Source: Pseudoroseomonas cervicalis (lineage in GTDB: Bacteria > Pseudomonadota > Alphaproteobacteria > Acetobacterales > Acetobacteraceae). Taken from it: DNA of 64,000 nt. The DNA lies in NCBI RefSeq assembly GCF_030818485.1, contig NZ_JAUTAJ010000004.1:1-64000 (forward strand), read 5' to 3'. Below are positions 54,675 through 63,131 of this stretch, piece after piece; the stretch's first letter is position 1; each line of letters opens with the position of its first letter. Position numbers and translations under genes: made by a program. A model generated the notes under the pieces. It saw nothing but the letters and a program-made list of their open reading frames with translations. It was not told where the DNA came from and did no database searches.

Positions 54675-54730
54675 TCTCGCGCTCCGGGCTTTGCGGTCGC
54701 CTCAGAGATCCGGGGGGAGGGAGAGTGCAG

Positions 54731-54837
54731 AATAAAGGCCGCCCGGATATCCGAGGCGGCCTGAGGATCAGTGAACTACGCTGGCCGCCTTTTTACAGGG
54801 GCCACCACCAGCTTTGGAACGGGTTGAGCGTGTTCAT
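54731..54837 (-). ncRNA. trp attenuator RNA (rnTrpL-like)
   Basis: On the minus strand the order is leader ORF, GGCGGCC (54789-54783), GGCCGCC (54761-54755), GGCGGCC (54743-54737). The middle piece can pair with either flank: antiterminator 2:3 or terminator 3:4. The terminator stem is extended by CGGAT/ATCCG and ends in TTTATT (54736-54731). Region 1 (the Trp codons, 54812-54800) can pair by GCTGG/CCAGC with region 2. If transcription begins at the ATG, the terminated RNA is about 107 nt, like the rhizobial rnTrpL. Confidence 0.85.
54793..54837 (-). CDS. trpL: trp leader peptide
   Basis: A 14-codon ORF reading MNTLNPFQSWWWPL, with three consecutive Trp codons followed by the stop and the attenuator stems. 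This is the sensing peptide for charged tRNA-Trp in the trpE(G) leader. No Shine-Dalgarno sequence precedes the ATG (the upstream bases are CCTCCCCTC), which fits leaderless translation as known for Sinorhizobium trpL, also 14 residues with three Trp. It is too short for standard gene calling. Confidence 0.9.
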   Translation of the reverse strand: MNTLNPFQSWWWPL

Positions 54838-54843
54838 GAGGGG

Positions 54844-54872
54844 AGGCTAATCGGCCTTTCAGACAAAGGCAA
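54844..54872 (-). promoter_or_regulatory. Putative trpL promoter with start at the ATG
   Basis: On the minus strand TTGCCT and TAGCCT are 17 bp apart, and six bases after TAGCCT comes the A of the trpL ATG. The -35 matches TTGACA at 4 of 6 and the -10 matches TATAAT at 3 of 6. The spacing is what a leaderless mRNA would need. Confidence 0.5.
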
Positions 54873-54893
54873 CAGAATAAGCTTGGGTCAGGT

Positions 54894-55114
54894 CGGGGGA
54901 ATGAATTCCCCCGAGCCCCCATCTTTTTCTGTCAGGCTGCCGCCATCCCCCGACCAGGCGGGCCGCCCCACTGGGCCGGAGCGCACCCTGCCCGTGCAGC
55001 ACCGCCCGTCCCGGCCCTGACCGGCAGCGGACAGAAAAACGCCACGCTGGGCCGGAGCGCACCCTGCCCGTGCAGCACCCGCCGTCCCGGCCATGACCGG
55101 CAGCCGGCAAAAAG
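54894..55114. repeat. Intergenic palindromic repeat, copy C (hairpin plus two units)
   Basis: Hairpin 54894-54913 (CGGGGGAA / TTCCCCCG, loop TGAA), CATCTTTTTCTGTCAGGCTG, then two near-identical units (about 54968-55038 and 55046-55114), each CTGGGCCGGAGCGCACCCTG through GTGCAGCACC, CCGTCCCGGCC, TGACCGGCAGC to a final A-run. It matches copy A at the left and copy B at the right. It fills most of the 443-bp gap between trpL and ffh; otherwise that gap shows a G-run (55122-55138) and no gene. Confidence 0.7.
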
Positions 55115-55280
55115 ACTTGCAAGGAGGGGGGGGGAGGGGTATGTCGCGGCTCCGGCTTTGTCCGGATTTTTGGTCGGCGCCTCCCGGAGAGGCCCGGCTC
55201 CGTCGCTCCCCGAAGGCTCGGGCAGCGGCGCGTTTTGTTATGGGCGGGGCTCAACCCGCAGGAAAGGAAGACGACCGCCG

Positions 55281-56666
55281 ATGTTCGAGGCGCTGTCGGG
55301 CAAGTTGAACGGGGTTTTCGACCGGCTGCGCCGCCGCGGCGCGCTGACCGAGGACAACGTGAACGAGGCGCTGCGGGAAGTCCGCATCGCGCTGCTCGAG
55401 GCCGATGTCGCGCTGCCGGTGGTCAAGGACCTGGTCAACAAGGTGCGCGAGCGCGCCGTGGGCCAGGAGGTCATCCGCTCCGTCTCCCCCGCCCAGCAGG
55501 TCATTAAGATCGTCAATGACTGCCTGGTCGAGGCGCTGGGCGGTGGCGAGGGGGTCGAGCAGACCCCCGGGCTGAACCTGAACGCGGCGGCCCCGGTCGC
55601 CATCCTGATGATCGGCCTGCAGGGCTCGGGCAAGACCACCACCTCGGGCAAGATCGCGCTGCGGCTGCGCGGGCGGGACAAGAAGAAGGTCCTGCTGGCC
55701 AGCCTCGACGTGCACCGCCCGGCGGCCCAGCTGCAGCTGGAGACGCTGGCGAAGCAGGCGGGCGTCGCCTCCCTGCCGATCATCCCGGGCCAGACCCCGC
55801 TGCAGATCGCGGCGCGTGCCATGCAGGTGGCGCGCGGCGAGCTGTATGACGTGGTGATCCTCGACACCGCCGGCCGCCTCTCGATCGACGAGGCGCTGAT
55901 GGCCGAGGTGGCCGAGGTCAAGGCCGCCACGAAGCCGCATGAGAGCCTGCTGGTCGTCGATGCGATGACCGGCCAGGACGCGGTGAACACCGCCCGCATC
56001 TTCAATGAGCGCGTCGGCCTGACCGGCATCGTCATGACCCGCGTCGATGGCGATGCCCGCGGTGGCGCGGCGCTGTCGATGCGCGCGGTGACCGGCGCGC
56101 CGATCAAGCTGCTGGGCGCCGGCGAGAAGCTGGACGCGCTCGAGGATTTCCACCCCGACCGCATCGCCGGCCGCATCCTCGGCATGGGCGACATCGTCTC
56201 CCTCGTCGAGCGCGCCGCCGAGACGATCGACAAGGCGGAGGCGGAGAAACTCGCCGCGAAGATGCAGAAGGGTCAGTTCGACCTGGAGGACTACGCGGCG
56301 CAGCTGAAGCAGATCGGCAAGATGGGCTCGCTCTCCGGCATTCTCGGCATGCTGCCGGGGGTGGGCAAGCTGAAGTCCCAGCTCGAGGACGCCAATCTCG
56401 ACAACACCATCCTGAAGCGCCAGGCCGCCATCATCGGCAGCATGACGCCGAAGGAGCGCCGCAACCCCGAGATCCTGAAGGCGAGCCGTAAGAAGCGCAT
56501 CGCCGCCGGCTCGGGCACCACGGTGCAGGATGTCAACCGGCTGCTGAAGCAGTTCGACGACATGTCCGCGATGATGAAGCGGATGAACAAGCTCGGCCAG
56601 AAGGGGCTGATGCGCGGCGGTTTGGGCGCGCTTCTCCCCGGAGCCGGGGGCAAGCGCCCCTTCTGA
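55281..56666 (+). CDS. ffh: Signal recognition particle protein Ffh
   Basis: A 461-residue GTPase that binds 4.5S RNA and signal sequences and delivers ribosomes to FtsY. N domain (1-95), G domain with [10 protein letters not shown] (about 112-121), [22 protein letters not shown]; Met-rich M domain from about 330 with GMLPGVGK and the RNA-binding [18 protein letters not shown] 55281 has GGAAAGGAAG upstream. First gene of an operon with rpsP, rimM, trmD and rplS. Confidence 0.97.
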   Translation: MFEALSGKLNGVFDRLRRRGALTEDNVNEALREVRIALLEADVALPVVKDLVNKVRERAVGQEVIRSVSPAQQVIKIVNDCLVEALGGGEGVEQTPGLNLNAAAPVAILMIGLQGSGKTTTSGKIALRLRGRDKKKVLLASLDVHRPAAQLQLETLAKQAGVASLPIIPGQTPLQIAARAMQVARGELYDVVILDTAGRLSIDEALMAEVAEVKAATKPHESLLVVDAMTGQDAVNTARIFNERVGLTGIVMTRVDGDARGGAALSMRAVTGAPIKLLGAGEKLDALEDFHPDRIAGRILGMGDIVSLVERAAETIDKAEAEKLAAKMQKGQFDLEDYAAQLKQIGKMGSLSGILGMLPGVGKLKSQLEDANLDNTILKRQAAIIGSMTPKERRNPEILKASRKKRIAAGSGTTVQDVNRLLKQFDDMSAMMKRMNKLGQKGLMRGGLGALLPGAGGKRPF

Positions 56667-56697
56667 ACAACCGAATCACCAAGCTAAGGAAGCCACT

Positions 56698-57039
56698 ATG
56701 GGCCTGAAGATCCGCCTCGCGCGCGCCGGTGCCAAGAAGCGCCCCTACTACCACATCGTGGTGGCCGACAGCCGTTCGCCGCGCGACGGCCGCTTCATCG
56801 AGAAGGTCGGCAGCTACAACCCGATGCTGCCCGCCGACCATGCCGAGCGCATCCGCCTGTTCGACGAGCGCATCAAGCATTGGCTGCAGCACGGCGCCGT
56901 CGCCACCGACCGCGTCGCCAAGTTCCTCGGCAAGGCCGAGCTGGCGCCGATGCCGGTGTTCCGCGAGCAGCCGAAGCAGTCCGCGCCGAAGAAGAAGGCG
57001 CAGGAGCGCGCCGCCGCGGCCGCCGCCGCCGCGGGCTGA
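56698..57039 (+). CDS. rpsP: 30S ribosomal protein S16
   Basis: A 113-residue protein with the S16 start [39 protein letters not shown]; the conserved core ends about residue 80, after which comes an alphaproteobacterial Lys/Ala-rich tail. It binds 16S rRNA and supports assembly. It lies 31 bp after ffh with AAGGAAG before the ATG. Confidence 0.98.
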   Translation: MGLKIRLARAGAKKRPYYHIVVADSRSPRDGRFIEKVGSYNPMLPADHAERIRLFDERIKHWLQHGAVATDRVAKFLGKAELAPMPVFREQPKQSAPKKKAQERAAAAAAAAG

Positions 57040-57059
57040 TCCGGCACCGCTGAACGCCC

Positions 57060-57689
57060 ATGCCCGCGCAGCGCATCCTGGTGGGGGAGATCGGACGGCC
57101 GCACGGTGTGCGCGGCATCGTCCGCATCAACGCCTTCACCACCGACCCGGCCGCCATCGCCGGCTATGGCCCGCTCTCGGATGAGAGCGGCGGTCGGCGC
57201 TTCGTGCTGCAATGGCTGGGCAATGGCCTGGCCCGCATCGACGGCATCGCCGACCGCGACGCCGCCGCCCGCCTGACCGGCACGCGCCTCTATGTCGAGC
57301 GCGACCGCCTGCCCGCGACGGAGGAGGAGGAGTTCTACCTCGCCGACCTGATCGGGCTCGCGGTGCGCGATGGCAGCGGGGCGACGCTGGGCAGCGTGCG
57401 CAGCGTGGAGGATTACGGCGCCGGTTCCTACCTCACCGTCATCGACGGCGAGGGGCGGGAGCTGCTGCTGCCCTTCACCCGCGCCGTGGTGCCCGTGGTG
57501 TCCATCGCCGAGGGCTATCTGGTGGCCGAGCCGCCGGAAGCCGTGGTGGTGCCGCCGCAGCCCGGCGAGGCCGAGATGGAGGCCACCCTGCCCGAGACGC
57601 CGCTGGCCGAGCCGGTGCGCGCCCTGCCGCGCCGGCAGGATGCGCCGAAGCGCACCGGCCCGCGCGGCGTGCGCGGAGGTGCCGCGTGA
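57060..57689 (+). CDS. rimM: 16S rRNA processing protein RimM
   Basis: A 209-residue protein: an N-terminal RimM domain ([25 protein letters not shown]) and a PRC-barrel ([15 protein letters not shown] to [26 protein letters not shown]), which bind S19 during maturation of the 30S head. The 40-residue C-terminal extension ([16 protein letters not shown]) is unusual in length but without known motif. Its stop overlaps the trmD start (GTGA). Confidence 0.95.
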   Translation: MPAQRILVGEIGRPHGVRGIVRINAFTTDPAAIAGYGPLSDESGGRRFVLQWLGNGLARIDGIADRDAAARLTGTRLYVERDRLPATEEEEFYLADLIGLAVRDGSGATLGSVRSVEDYGAGSYLTVIDGEGRELLLPFTRAVVPVVSIAEGYLVAEPPEAVVVPPQPGEAEMEATLPETPLAEPVRALPRRQDAPKRTGPRGVRGGAA

Positions 57690-58420
57690 CCTGGCATGCC
57701 ACTGCCCTGACGCTGTTCCCGGAGATGTTTCCGGGCACGCTCGGCCTGTCCCTGGCCGGGCGCGCGCTGCGCGAGGGCAAGTGGCGCCTGGATGCGAAGC
57801 AGATCCGCGACTTCGCGGCCGACAAGCACCGGACGGTGGACGACACCCCCTGCGGGGGGGGCGCCGGCATGGTGATGCGGCCCGATGTGGTGGACGCCGC
57901 CTGCGCCGCCGCTTTGGCGGAGGGGCCCGAGCGTCCGCTGGTCTATCTCACCCCGCGCGGCCGCCTGCTGGACCAGGCGCTGGTGCGGGAGCTGTCGGCC
58001 GGGCCGGGGGTCATCCTCGTCTGCGGCCGCTATGAGGGGCTGGACCAGCGGGTGATCGAGGCGCGCGCCATGCGCGAGGTCTCGGTCGGCGATTTCGTGC
58101 TCTCGGGCGGGGAGCCGGCGGCGCTGCTGCTGCTCGACGCCTGCGTGCGGCTGCTGCCGGGGGTGATGGGCGGGGCGGACAGCGCGGAGGAGGAGAGCTT
58201 CTCCGACCCGCGCGGTGCGCTGCTGGAATACCCGCACTACACCCGCCCGGTGCAGTGGCAGGGCCGCGCGGTGCCGGAGGTTCTGCTCTCCGGCCACCAT
58301 GCGGCGGTGGCGAAGTGGCGGCGAGAGATGGCGGAGGCGGCGACGCGCGAGCGGCGGCCCGACCTCTGGGCCCGGCAGGCCGGGCACCAGGCCAGAACAC
58401 AGGCCAAGTCACAGGATTGA
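57686..58420 (+). CDS. trmD: tRNA (guanine-N1)-methyltransferase TrmD
   Basis: A 244-residue SPOUT methyltransferase making m1G37 in tRNA. The N-terminal [42 protein letters not shown], the knot [16 protein letters not shown] and [19 protein letters not shown] are all present. GTG start at 57686 overlaps the rimM stop by four bases. Upstream of rplS in the usual order. Confidence 0.97.
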   Translation: MTWHATALTLFPEMFPGTLGLSLAGRALREGKWRLDAKQIRDFAADKHRTVDDTPCGGGAGMVMRPDVVDAACAAALAEGPERPLVYLTPRGRLLDQALVRELSAGPGVILVCGRYEGLDQRVIEARAMREVSVGDFVLSGGEPAALLLLDACVRLLPGVMGGADSAEEESFSDPRGALLEYPHYTRPVQWQGRAVPEVLLSGHHAAVAKWRREMAEAATRERRPDLWARQAGHQARTQAKSQD

Positions 58421-58467
58421 ACGGGCGGCCCGCGCCGCCTAAACGGATTGTCGAGAGGACCACAACA

Positions 58468-58839
58468 ATGAACCTGCTGCAGCAGTTCGACGCCGAGCAG
58501 CTTGCCCGTCTGGCCCAGGCCCGCGCCGTGCCGGAGTTTTCCGCCGGCGACACCGTCCGCGTGATGGTGAAGGTCGTCGAGGGCGAGCGCACCCGCACCC
58601 AGGCCTATGAGGGCGTGGTGATCGCGCGCTCCAACAAGGGCCTGCACAGCAACTTCACGGTGCGCAAGCTCTCCTACGGCGAGGGCGTGGAGCGCGTCTT
58701 CCCGCTCTACTCCCCGAACGTGGCCGAGATCGCCGTGCTGCGCCGCGGCAAGGTGCGTCGCGCCAAGCTGTACTACCTGCGTGGCCGCACCGGTAAGTCG
58801 GCGCGCATCGCCGAGCGCACGGTCACCAACAAGGAGTGA
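58468..58839 (+). CDS. rplS: 50S ribosomal protein L19
   Basis: A 123-residue protein with [35 protein letters not shown] and the C-terminal [23 protein letters not shown], both diagnostic. It sits at the 30S-50S interface. Last gene of the ffh operon; a G-run hairpin (58847-58868) follows. Confidence 0.98.
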   Translation: MNLLQQFDAEQLARLAQARAVPEFSAGDTVRVMVKVVEGERTRTQAYEGVVIARSNKGLHSNFTVRKLSYGEGVERVFPLYSPNVAEIAVLRRGKVRRAKLYYLRGRTGKSARIAERTVTNKE

Positions 58840-59155
58840 GGCAAGCGGCAGGGGGTCCGCCCCCTGCCACCGCCTCGGCCCCCGGGGGGTGACCCCCGGG
58901 ATGCGCCCCTCTTCGGGGTGGACAGGTCAGAAGCGCGCCGGGCGCGCTTGACCGGAGGGCAGCCGCATCCAAACATGGAGGCGTTGCCAGAACCGGAGGA
59001 TATCCGGGGGATGCCTCCCCCCGCGATCCGAGCCGGACGGGGTTCCGGGGGATGCCTCCCTCCGTGACGCCAACGCGACCTCCGGGTGGCGGTGGGCCCC
59101 CTTCCTGCCCCAGCGCCACACGGGTGATGTTCCATCTGCCACGAGGAATCGCCCC
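58840..59155. other. Gene-free spacer between rplS and leuC with stem-loops
   Basis: A hairpin at 58847-58868 (GGCAGGGGG / CCCCCTGCC, loop TCCG) probably ends the ffh operon. Further on TCCGGGGGATGCCTCCC occurs twice (about 59004 and 59044), each able to fold on itself. No leader peptide rich in Leu codons and no T-box was found before leuC. No gene is seen. Confidence 0.5.
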
Positions 59156-60583
59156 ATGTCGGCCCCGATCGCGGACAGCAAGCCGCGCACGCTCTACGAC
59201 AAGATCTTCGACGCCCATCTGGTCGAGACGCTTCCGGACGGGACCGCGCTTCTCTACATCGACCGGCACCTCGTGCATGAAGTGACCAGCCCGCAGGCCT
59301 TCGAGGGGCTGCGCATGGCGAAGCGCCCGGTGCGCCGGCCGGACGGCACCATGGCGGTGGTCGACCACAACATCGCCACCGACGCCTCGCGCTACACCGG
59401 CATCGACGACCCGGAGAGCCGCACCCAGGTCGACACGCTGGAGAAGAACGTCAAGGAGTTCGGCGTTCCCTACATCCCGCTGACCGATGCCCGTCAGGGC
59501 ATCGTGCATGTCATCGGGCCGGAGCAGGGGCTCTCCCTGCCGGGCATGACCATCGTCTGCGGCGACAGCCACACCTCGACCCATGGCGCGCTGGGCGCGC
59601 TGGCCTTCGGCATCGGCACCTCCGAGGTCGAGCATGTGCTGGCGACCCAGACCCTGCTGCAGAAGCGCGCCAAGAATATGCGCGTGACGGTGGAAGGCCC
59701 ACTGCCCCCCGGCTGCACCGCCAAGGACATCGTGCTGGCCATCATCGGCAAGATCGGCACCGCCGGCGGCAATGGCCATGTCATCGAATATGCCGGCAGC
59801 ACCATCCGGGCGCTGGACATGGCCGGGCGCTTCTCGGTCTGCAACATGTCGATCGAGGCGGGGGCGCGGGCCGGCATGATCGCCCCGGACCAGACCACCT
59901 TCGACTATGTGAAGGGCCGCCCCTACGCCCCCCAGGGCGAGGCCTTCGACCGCGCGGTCGCCTGGTGGAGCACCCTGCCCACCGATGAAGGCGCGCATTT
60001 CGACAAGGAGGTGTTCCTGGACGCGGCCGAGATCGTGCCGATGGTCTCCTGGGGCACCAGCCCGGAGGATGTGCTGCCGATCACCGGCACCGTGCCCGAC
60101 CCCGAAGCGGCCGCCGATGAGGCGCGCCGCGCCCAGCTGCGCCGCATGGTCGAGTATATGGGCCTGACCCCGGGCCAGAAGCTGACCGAGCTGCCGGTCG
60201 ATGTCGTCTTCATCGGCTCCTGCACCAACAGCCGGATCGAGGACATGCGCGCCGCCGCCGCCATCGCCAAGGGCCGCCGCGTGGCGCCCGGCGTGCGCGC
60301 CATGGTGGTGCCGGGCTCCGGCCTGGTGAAGCAGCAGGCCGAGCGCGAGGGGCTGGACGCGGTCTTCAAGGAAGCCGGCTTCGAATGGCGCGAGGCCGGC
60401 TGCTCCATGTGCCTCGGCATGAACCCGGACAAGCTGACCCCGGGGCAGCGCTGCGCCTCGACCAGCAACCGCAATTTCGAGGGGCGCCAGGGCCCGGGGG
60501 GGCGGACGCATCTCTGCTCGCCGGCCATGGCGGCGGCGGCGGCCATCACCGGCCGGCTGACCGATGTGCGCGAGATCGCCTGA
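59156..60583 (+). CDS. leuC: 3-isopropylmalate dehydratase large subunit
   Basis: A 475-residue aconitase-family protein. The [4Fe-4S] Cys are in IGSCTNSR (356) and CSMCLGMN (416 and 419); [25 protein letters not shown] and [33 protein letters not shown] are typical LeuC stretches. With LeuD it isomerises 2-isopropylmalate to 3-isopropylmalate in leucine synthesis. ATG 59156 is preceded by GAGGAAT. leuD starts 13 bp after its stop. Confidence 0.98.
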   Translation: MSAPIADSKPRTLYDKIFDAHLVETLPDGTALLYIDRHLVHEVTSPQAFEGLRMAKRPVRRPDGTMAVVDHNIATDASRYTGIDDPESRTQVDTLEKNVKEFGVPYIPLTDARQGIVHVIGPEQGLSLPGMTIVCGDSHTSTHGALGALAFGIGTSEVEHVLATQTLLQKRAKNMRVTVEGPLPPGCTAKDIVLAIIGKIGTAGGNGHVIEYAGSTIRALDMAGRFSVCNMSIEAGARAGMIAPDQTTFDYVKGRPYAPQGEAFDRAVAWWSTLPTDEGAHFDKEVFLDAAEIVPMVSWGTSPEDVLPITGTVPDPEAAADEARRAQLRRMVEYMGLTPGQKLTELPVDVVFIGSCTNSRIEDMRAAAAIAKGRRVAPGVRAMVVPGSGLVKQQAEREGLDAVFKEAGFEWREAGCSMCLGMNPDKLTPGQRCASTSNRNFEGRQGPGGRTHLCSPAMAAAAAITGRLTDVREIA

Positions 60584-60596
60584 GGGAGACGGGACC

Positions 60597-61208
60597 ATGG
60601 ACGCCTTCACCACGCTCACCGGCATCGCCGCCCCGCTGCCCATGGCGAATGTCGACACCGACAAGATCATCCCGGCGCGCTTCCTCAAGACCATCGCGCG
60701 CACCGGTCTCGGCAAGTCGCTGTTTGCCAATCTCCGCTACCGGGAGGATGGCAGCGAGAACCCGGATTTCGTGCTGAACCAGGAGCCCTATCGCCGGGCC
60801 GAGGTGCTGATCGCGCATGAGAATTTCGGCTGCGGCTCCTCGCGCGAGCACGCGCCCTGGGCGCTGCTGGATTTCGGCATACGCTGCGTCATCGCCCCCG
60901 ATTTCGCCGACATCTTCCACAACAACAGCTTCAAGAACGGCATCCTGCCGGTCCGCCTGCCGCGCGAGGTGTGCGACCAGCTGATGGAGGATGCGAAGCT
61001 CGGTGCCAATGCGCGGATCACCATCGACCTGGAGCGCCAGGTGGTGGTGCGCCCGAATGGCGAGGAGATCGCCTTCGAGATCGACCCGCTGCGCCGGCAC
61101 CTGCTGCTGAACGGCCTGGACGATATCGGCCAGACCATGCAGCGTGCGCCCGCCATCGACGGATTCGAGGCGCAGCAGCGCGCGGCGCAGCCCTGGCTCT
61201 ATCGCTGA
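60597..61208 (+). CDS. leuD: 3-isopropylmalate dehydratase small subunit
   Basis: A 203-residue swivel-domain protein: [18 protein letters not shown] at the start and [34 protein letters not shown] at about 72-110, which close the LeuC active site. The length is usual. GAGGGAGACGGG precedes the ATG at 60597. Runs into leuB after 42 bp. Confidence 0.98.
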   Translation: MDAFTTLTGIAAPLPMANVDTDKIIPARFLKTIARTGLGKSLFANLRYREDGSENPDFVLNQEPYRRAEVLIAHENFGCGSSREHAPWALLDFGIRCVIAPDFADIFHNNSFKNGILPVRLPREVCDQLMEDAKLGANARITIDLERQVVVRPNGEEIAFEIDPLRRHLLLNGLDDIGQTMQRAPAIDGFEAQQRAAQPWLYR

Positions 61209-61250
61209 GCATCCGGGGCTGACAGGACCAAGAGGGGAAAGACGAGAGAC

Positions 61251-62363
61251 ATGACGGCGAATAAGAGGCTGCTGGTTCTGCCCGGCGACGGCATCGGGCC
61301 CGAGGTGATGCGCGAGGTGCGGCGCGTCATCGAATGGATGGACCGGCGCCGGCATGTCTCCTTCGCGCTGGAGGAGGGCCAGGTGGGCGGCGCCGCGCTC
61401 GACGCCACCGGCTCCCCCTGCCCGGATGCGACGGTGGAGCGGGCCCTGGCGGCGGATGCCGTGCTGTTCGGCTCGGTGGGCGGCCCGAAATGGGACTCCC
61501 TGCCCTTCGACAAGCGCCCGGAGCTCGGCATCCTGCGGCTGCGCAAGGAGCTCGGGCTGTTCGCCAATCTCCGCCCGGCGCTCGTCCTGGAGCCGCTGGT
61601 CGATGCCTCCAGCCTGAAGCCGGATGTGGTGCGCGGCCTCGACCTGATGATCGTGCGCGAGAGCACCGGCGGCATCTATTTCGGTGAGCCGCGCGGCGTC
61701 GAGACCCTGCCCAATGGCAAGCGCCGCGGCACCGACACCGAGGTCTATACCGAGGACGAGATCGCCCGCGTGGCGCGCGTGGCGCTCGACCTGGCGCAGA
61801 AGCGCACCGGCAAGCTGACCAGCGTCGACAAGGCCAATGTCATGCAGTCCGGCCGCCTCTGGCGCGCCGTGGTGAACGAGGTCGCCAAGGCCGAGTTCCC
61901 GGATGTGCAGCTGTCGCACATGTATGCCGACAATTGCGCCATGCAGCTCTGCGCCCGGCCGAAGCAGTTCGACGTCATCCTGGCCAGCAACATTTTTGGC
62001 GATCTGCTGTCCGACCTGGCGGCGGCCGCCACCGGCTCGCTGGGCATGCTGCCCTCGGCGACGCTCGGCGCGCAGGATGCCTCGGGCCGGCGCCACGCGC
62101 TGTATGAGCCGATCCATGGCTCGGCGCCCGACATCGCCGGCAAGGGCATCGCCAATCCCTGCGCCCAGCTGCTCTCCTTCGCCATGCTGCTGCGCTGGTC
62201 CTTCGGCATGGAGGAGGATGCGAAGCTGGTCGAGACGGCGGTGGAGAAGGTGCTGGCCGGGGGCCTGCGCACCGCCGACATCATGGGCCCCGGCACCGCC
62301 CGCGTCGGCACCAGCGTGATGGGCGACGCCATCCTGCGCGAGCTGGACAAGCTGGCGGCCTGA
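61251..62363 (+). CDS. leuB: 3-isopropylmalate dehydrogenase
   Basis: A 370-residue NAD-dependent decarboxylating dehydrogenase: [47 protein letters not shown], catalytic Lys/Tyr region [39 protein letters not shown] and [15 protein letters not shown] (NAD site). Final enzyme of the leu block here; leuA is not in the window. GAGGGGAAAG precedes the ATG. Confidence 0.98.
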   Translation: MTANKRLLVLPGDGIGPEVMREVRRVIEWMDRRRHVSFALEEGQVGGAALDATGSPCPDATVERALAADAVLFGSVGGPKWDSLPFDKRPELGILRLRKELGLFANLRPALVLEPLVDASSLKPDVVRGLDLMIVRESTGGIYFGEPRGVETLPNGKRRGTDTEVYTEDEIARVARVALDLAQKRTGKLTSVDKANVMQSGRLWRAVVNEVAKAEFPDVQLSHMYADNCAMQLCARPKQFDVILASNIFGDLLSDLAAAATGSLGMLPSATLGAQDASGRRHALYEPIHGSAPDIAGKGIANPCAQLLSFAMLLRWSFGMEEDAKLVETAVEKVLAGGLRTADIMGPGTARVGTSVMGDAILRELDKLAA

Positions 62364-62427
62364 TCCGGCGCCGCCATTTGCCAGGGGCGGGCAGGGGGTC
62401 CCTCGGCCCCGCCCCCTGGCCCTGAAG

Positions 62428-62460
62428 AGCCCGCCCGGCCCCCGCCGCGGCGGGCTTTTT
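62428..62460 (+). terminator. Rho-independent terminator of leuCDB
   Basis: Stem AGCCCGCC / GGCGGGCT with a 13-base GC-rich loop and a run of five T. It lies 65 bp after the leuB stop. Confidence 0.8.
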
Positions 62461-62706
62461 GCGTCCTGGCGGGCAAGGCGTGCCGGGCGGCGGGCGGGCC
62501 ATGCCGGCAACCGGCCGGACACCGCCATCGGAACTTCGCCCCGCCCAGGGCCTCGCGCGGCCCGGCCGAAGGGAGCGCGCCATGGCCCCGGGCGCCGGGC
62601 GGCCCTGGCGCGGGCCTGGCCATTTCGCAGGCGGATTTTACGGAAAAAAGTCGCGCCCCCCTGTTGCGTCCCCCCGCGCCGGCGGTTATCACCCGGCCAC
62701 TGGCGA
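62461..62706. promoter_or_regulatory. Spacer with tRNA-Arg promoter
   Basis: Mostly featureless GC-rich spacer. TTGCGT (62664-62669) and TATCAC (62687-62692) are 17 bp apart, with the tRNA start 15 bp after the -10, a good fit for its promoter. No gene is seen. Confidence 0.5.
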
Positions 62707-62783
62707 GCGCCCGTAGCTCAGCTGGATAGAGCACCAGACTACGAATCTGGGGGTCAGAGGTTCGAATCCTTTCGGGCGCGCCA
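62707..62783 (+). tRNA. tRNA-Arg (anticodon ACG)
   Basis: A 77-nt tRNA with encoded CCA: acceptor GCGCCCG/CGGGCGC, discriminator G, D arm AGCTCAGCTGGATAGAGC, anticodon stem CCAGA/TCTGG around CTACGAA, T arm AGAGGTTCGAATCCTT. The first anticodon base A is expected to be deaminated to inosine, so it reads CGU/CGC/CGA. Confidence 0.95.
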
Positions 62784-62801
62784 GTTATCTCACCGCAAGG
62801 C

Positions 62802-62834
62802 AGGAGCCGGGGTCTTCCCCCAGGCTCCTTTTTT
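62802..62834 (+). terminator. Terminator after tRNA-Arg
   Basis: Stem AGGAGCC / GGCTCCT with a GC-rich loop, followed by six T. It starts 18 bp after the tRNA. Confidence 0.8.
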
Positions 62835-63131
62835 GTTGCCCGGGCCGGGGTGCCGCGGGGCCGGGGCGGAAGAGGCGATTCTCCCGGGTTGCGGCCATGC
62901 CGCGGGGCAGAAATCTCGCGCCGGTGATGCCTCAGAGCCCGCGGTGGATAACCCCCGCATCCCCAGGATTTTCCCAGAGTCGCGGCCCGAAGCGCCTGTG
63001 AACGGAACGCCTGTAAAGCAAATTCTTGGGGTTCCCCCTGCATCCGACCCACCAGATATGGGTTGAAGCGCCGGGCAGGGCGGTGCAAATCTCCCCGCCG
63101 CAGCCCACACCGATATCAGGGATTCTTCGCC
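62835..63131 (+). promoter_or_regulatory. Control region of the ribonucleotide reductase gene
   Basis: A 297-bp gap. It holds GGTGGATAA (62943-62951), one base from a DnaA box, and three GANTC sites (about 62877, 62976, 63121), targets of the CcrM methylase in alphaproteobacteria. A quasi-palindrome ACCCA-N9-TGGGT sits near 63047-63063. No clear -35/-10 is seen. Confidence 0.4.

Noticed and set aside
59004..59155. Leucine leader peptide or T-box before leuC
   Set aside because: No short ORF with clustered Leu codons and no T-box sequence; only simple hairpins.
63047..63121. NrdR-box pair upstream of the reductase gene
   Set aside because: Two CA/GATAT-like pieces exist but match the ACAC-N8-GTGT consensus poorly and are 57 bp apart instead of about 31.
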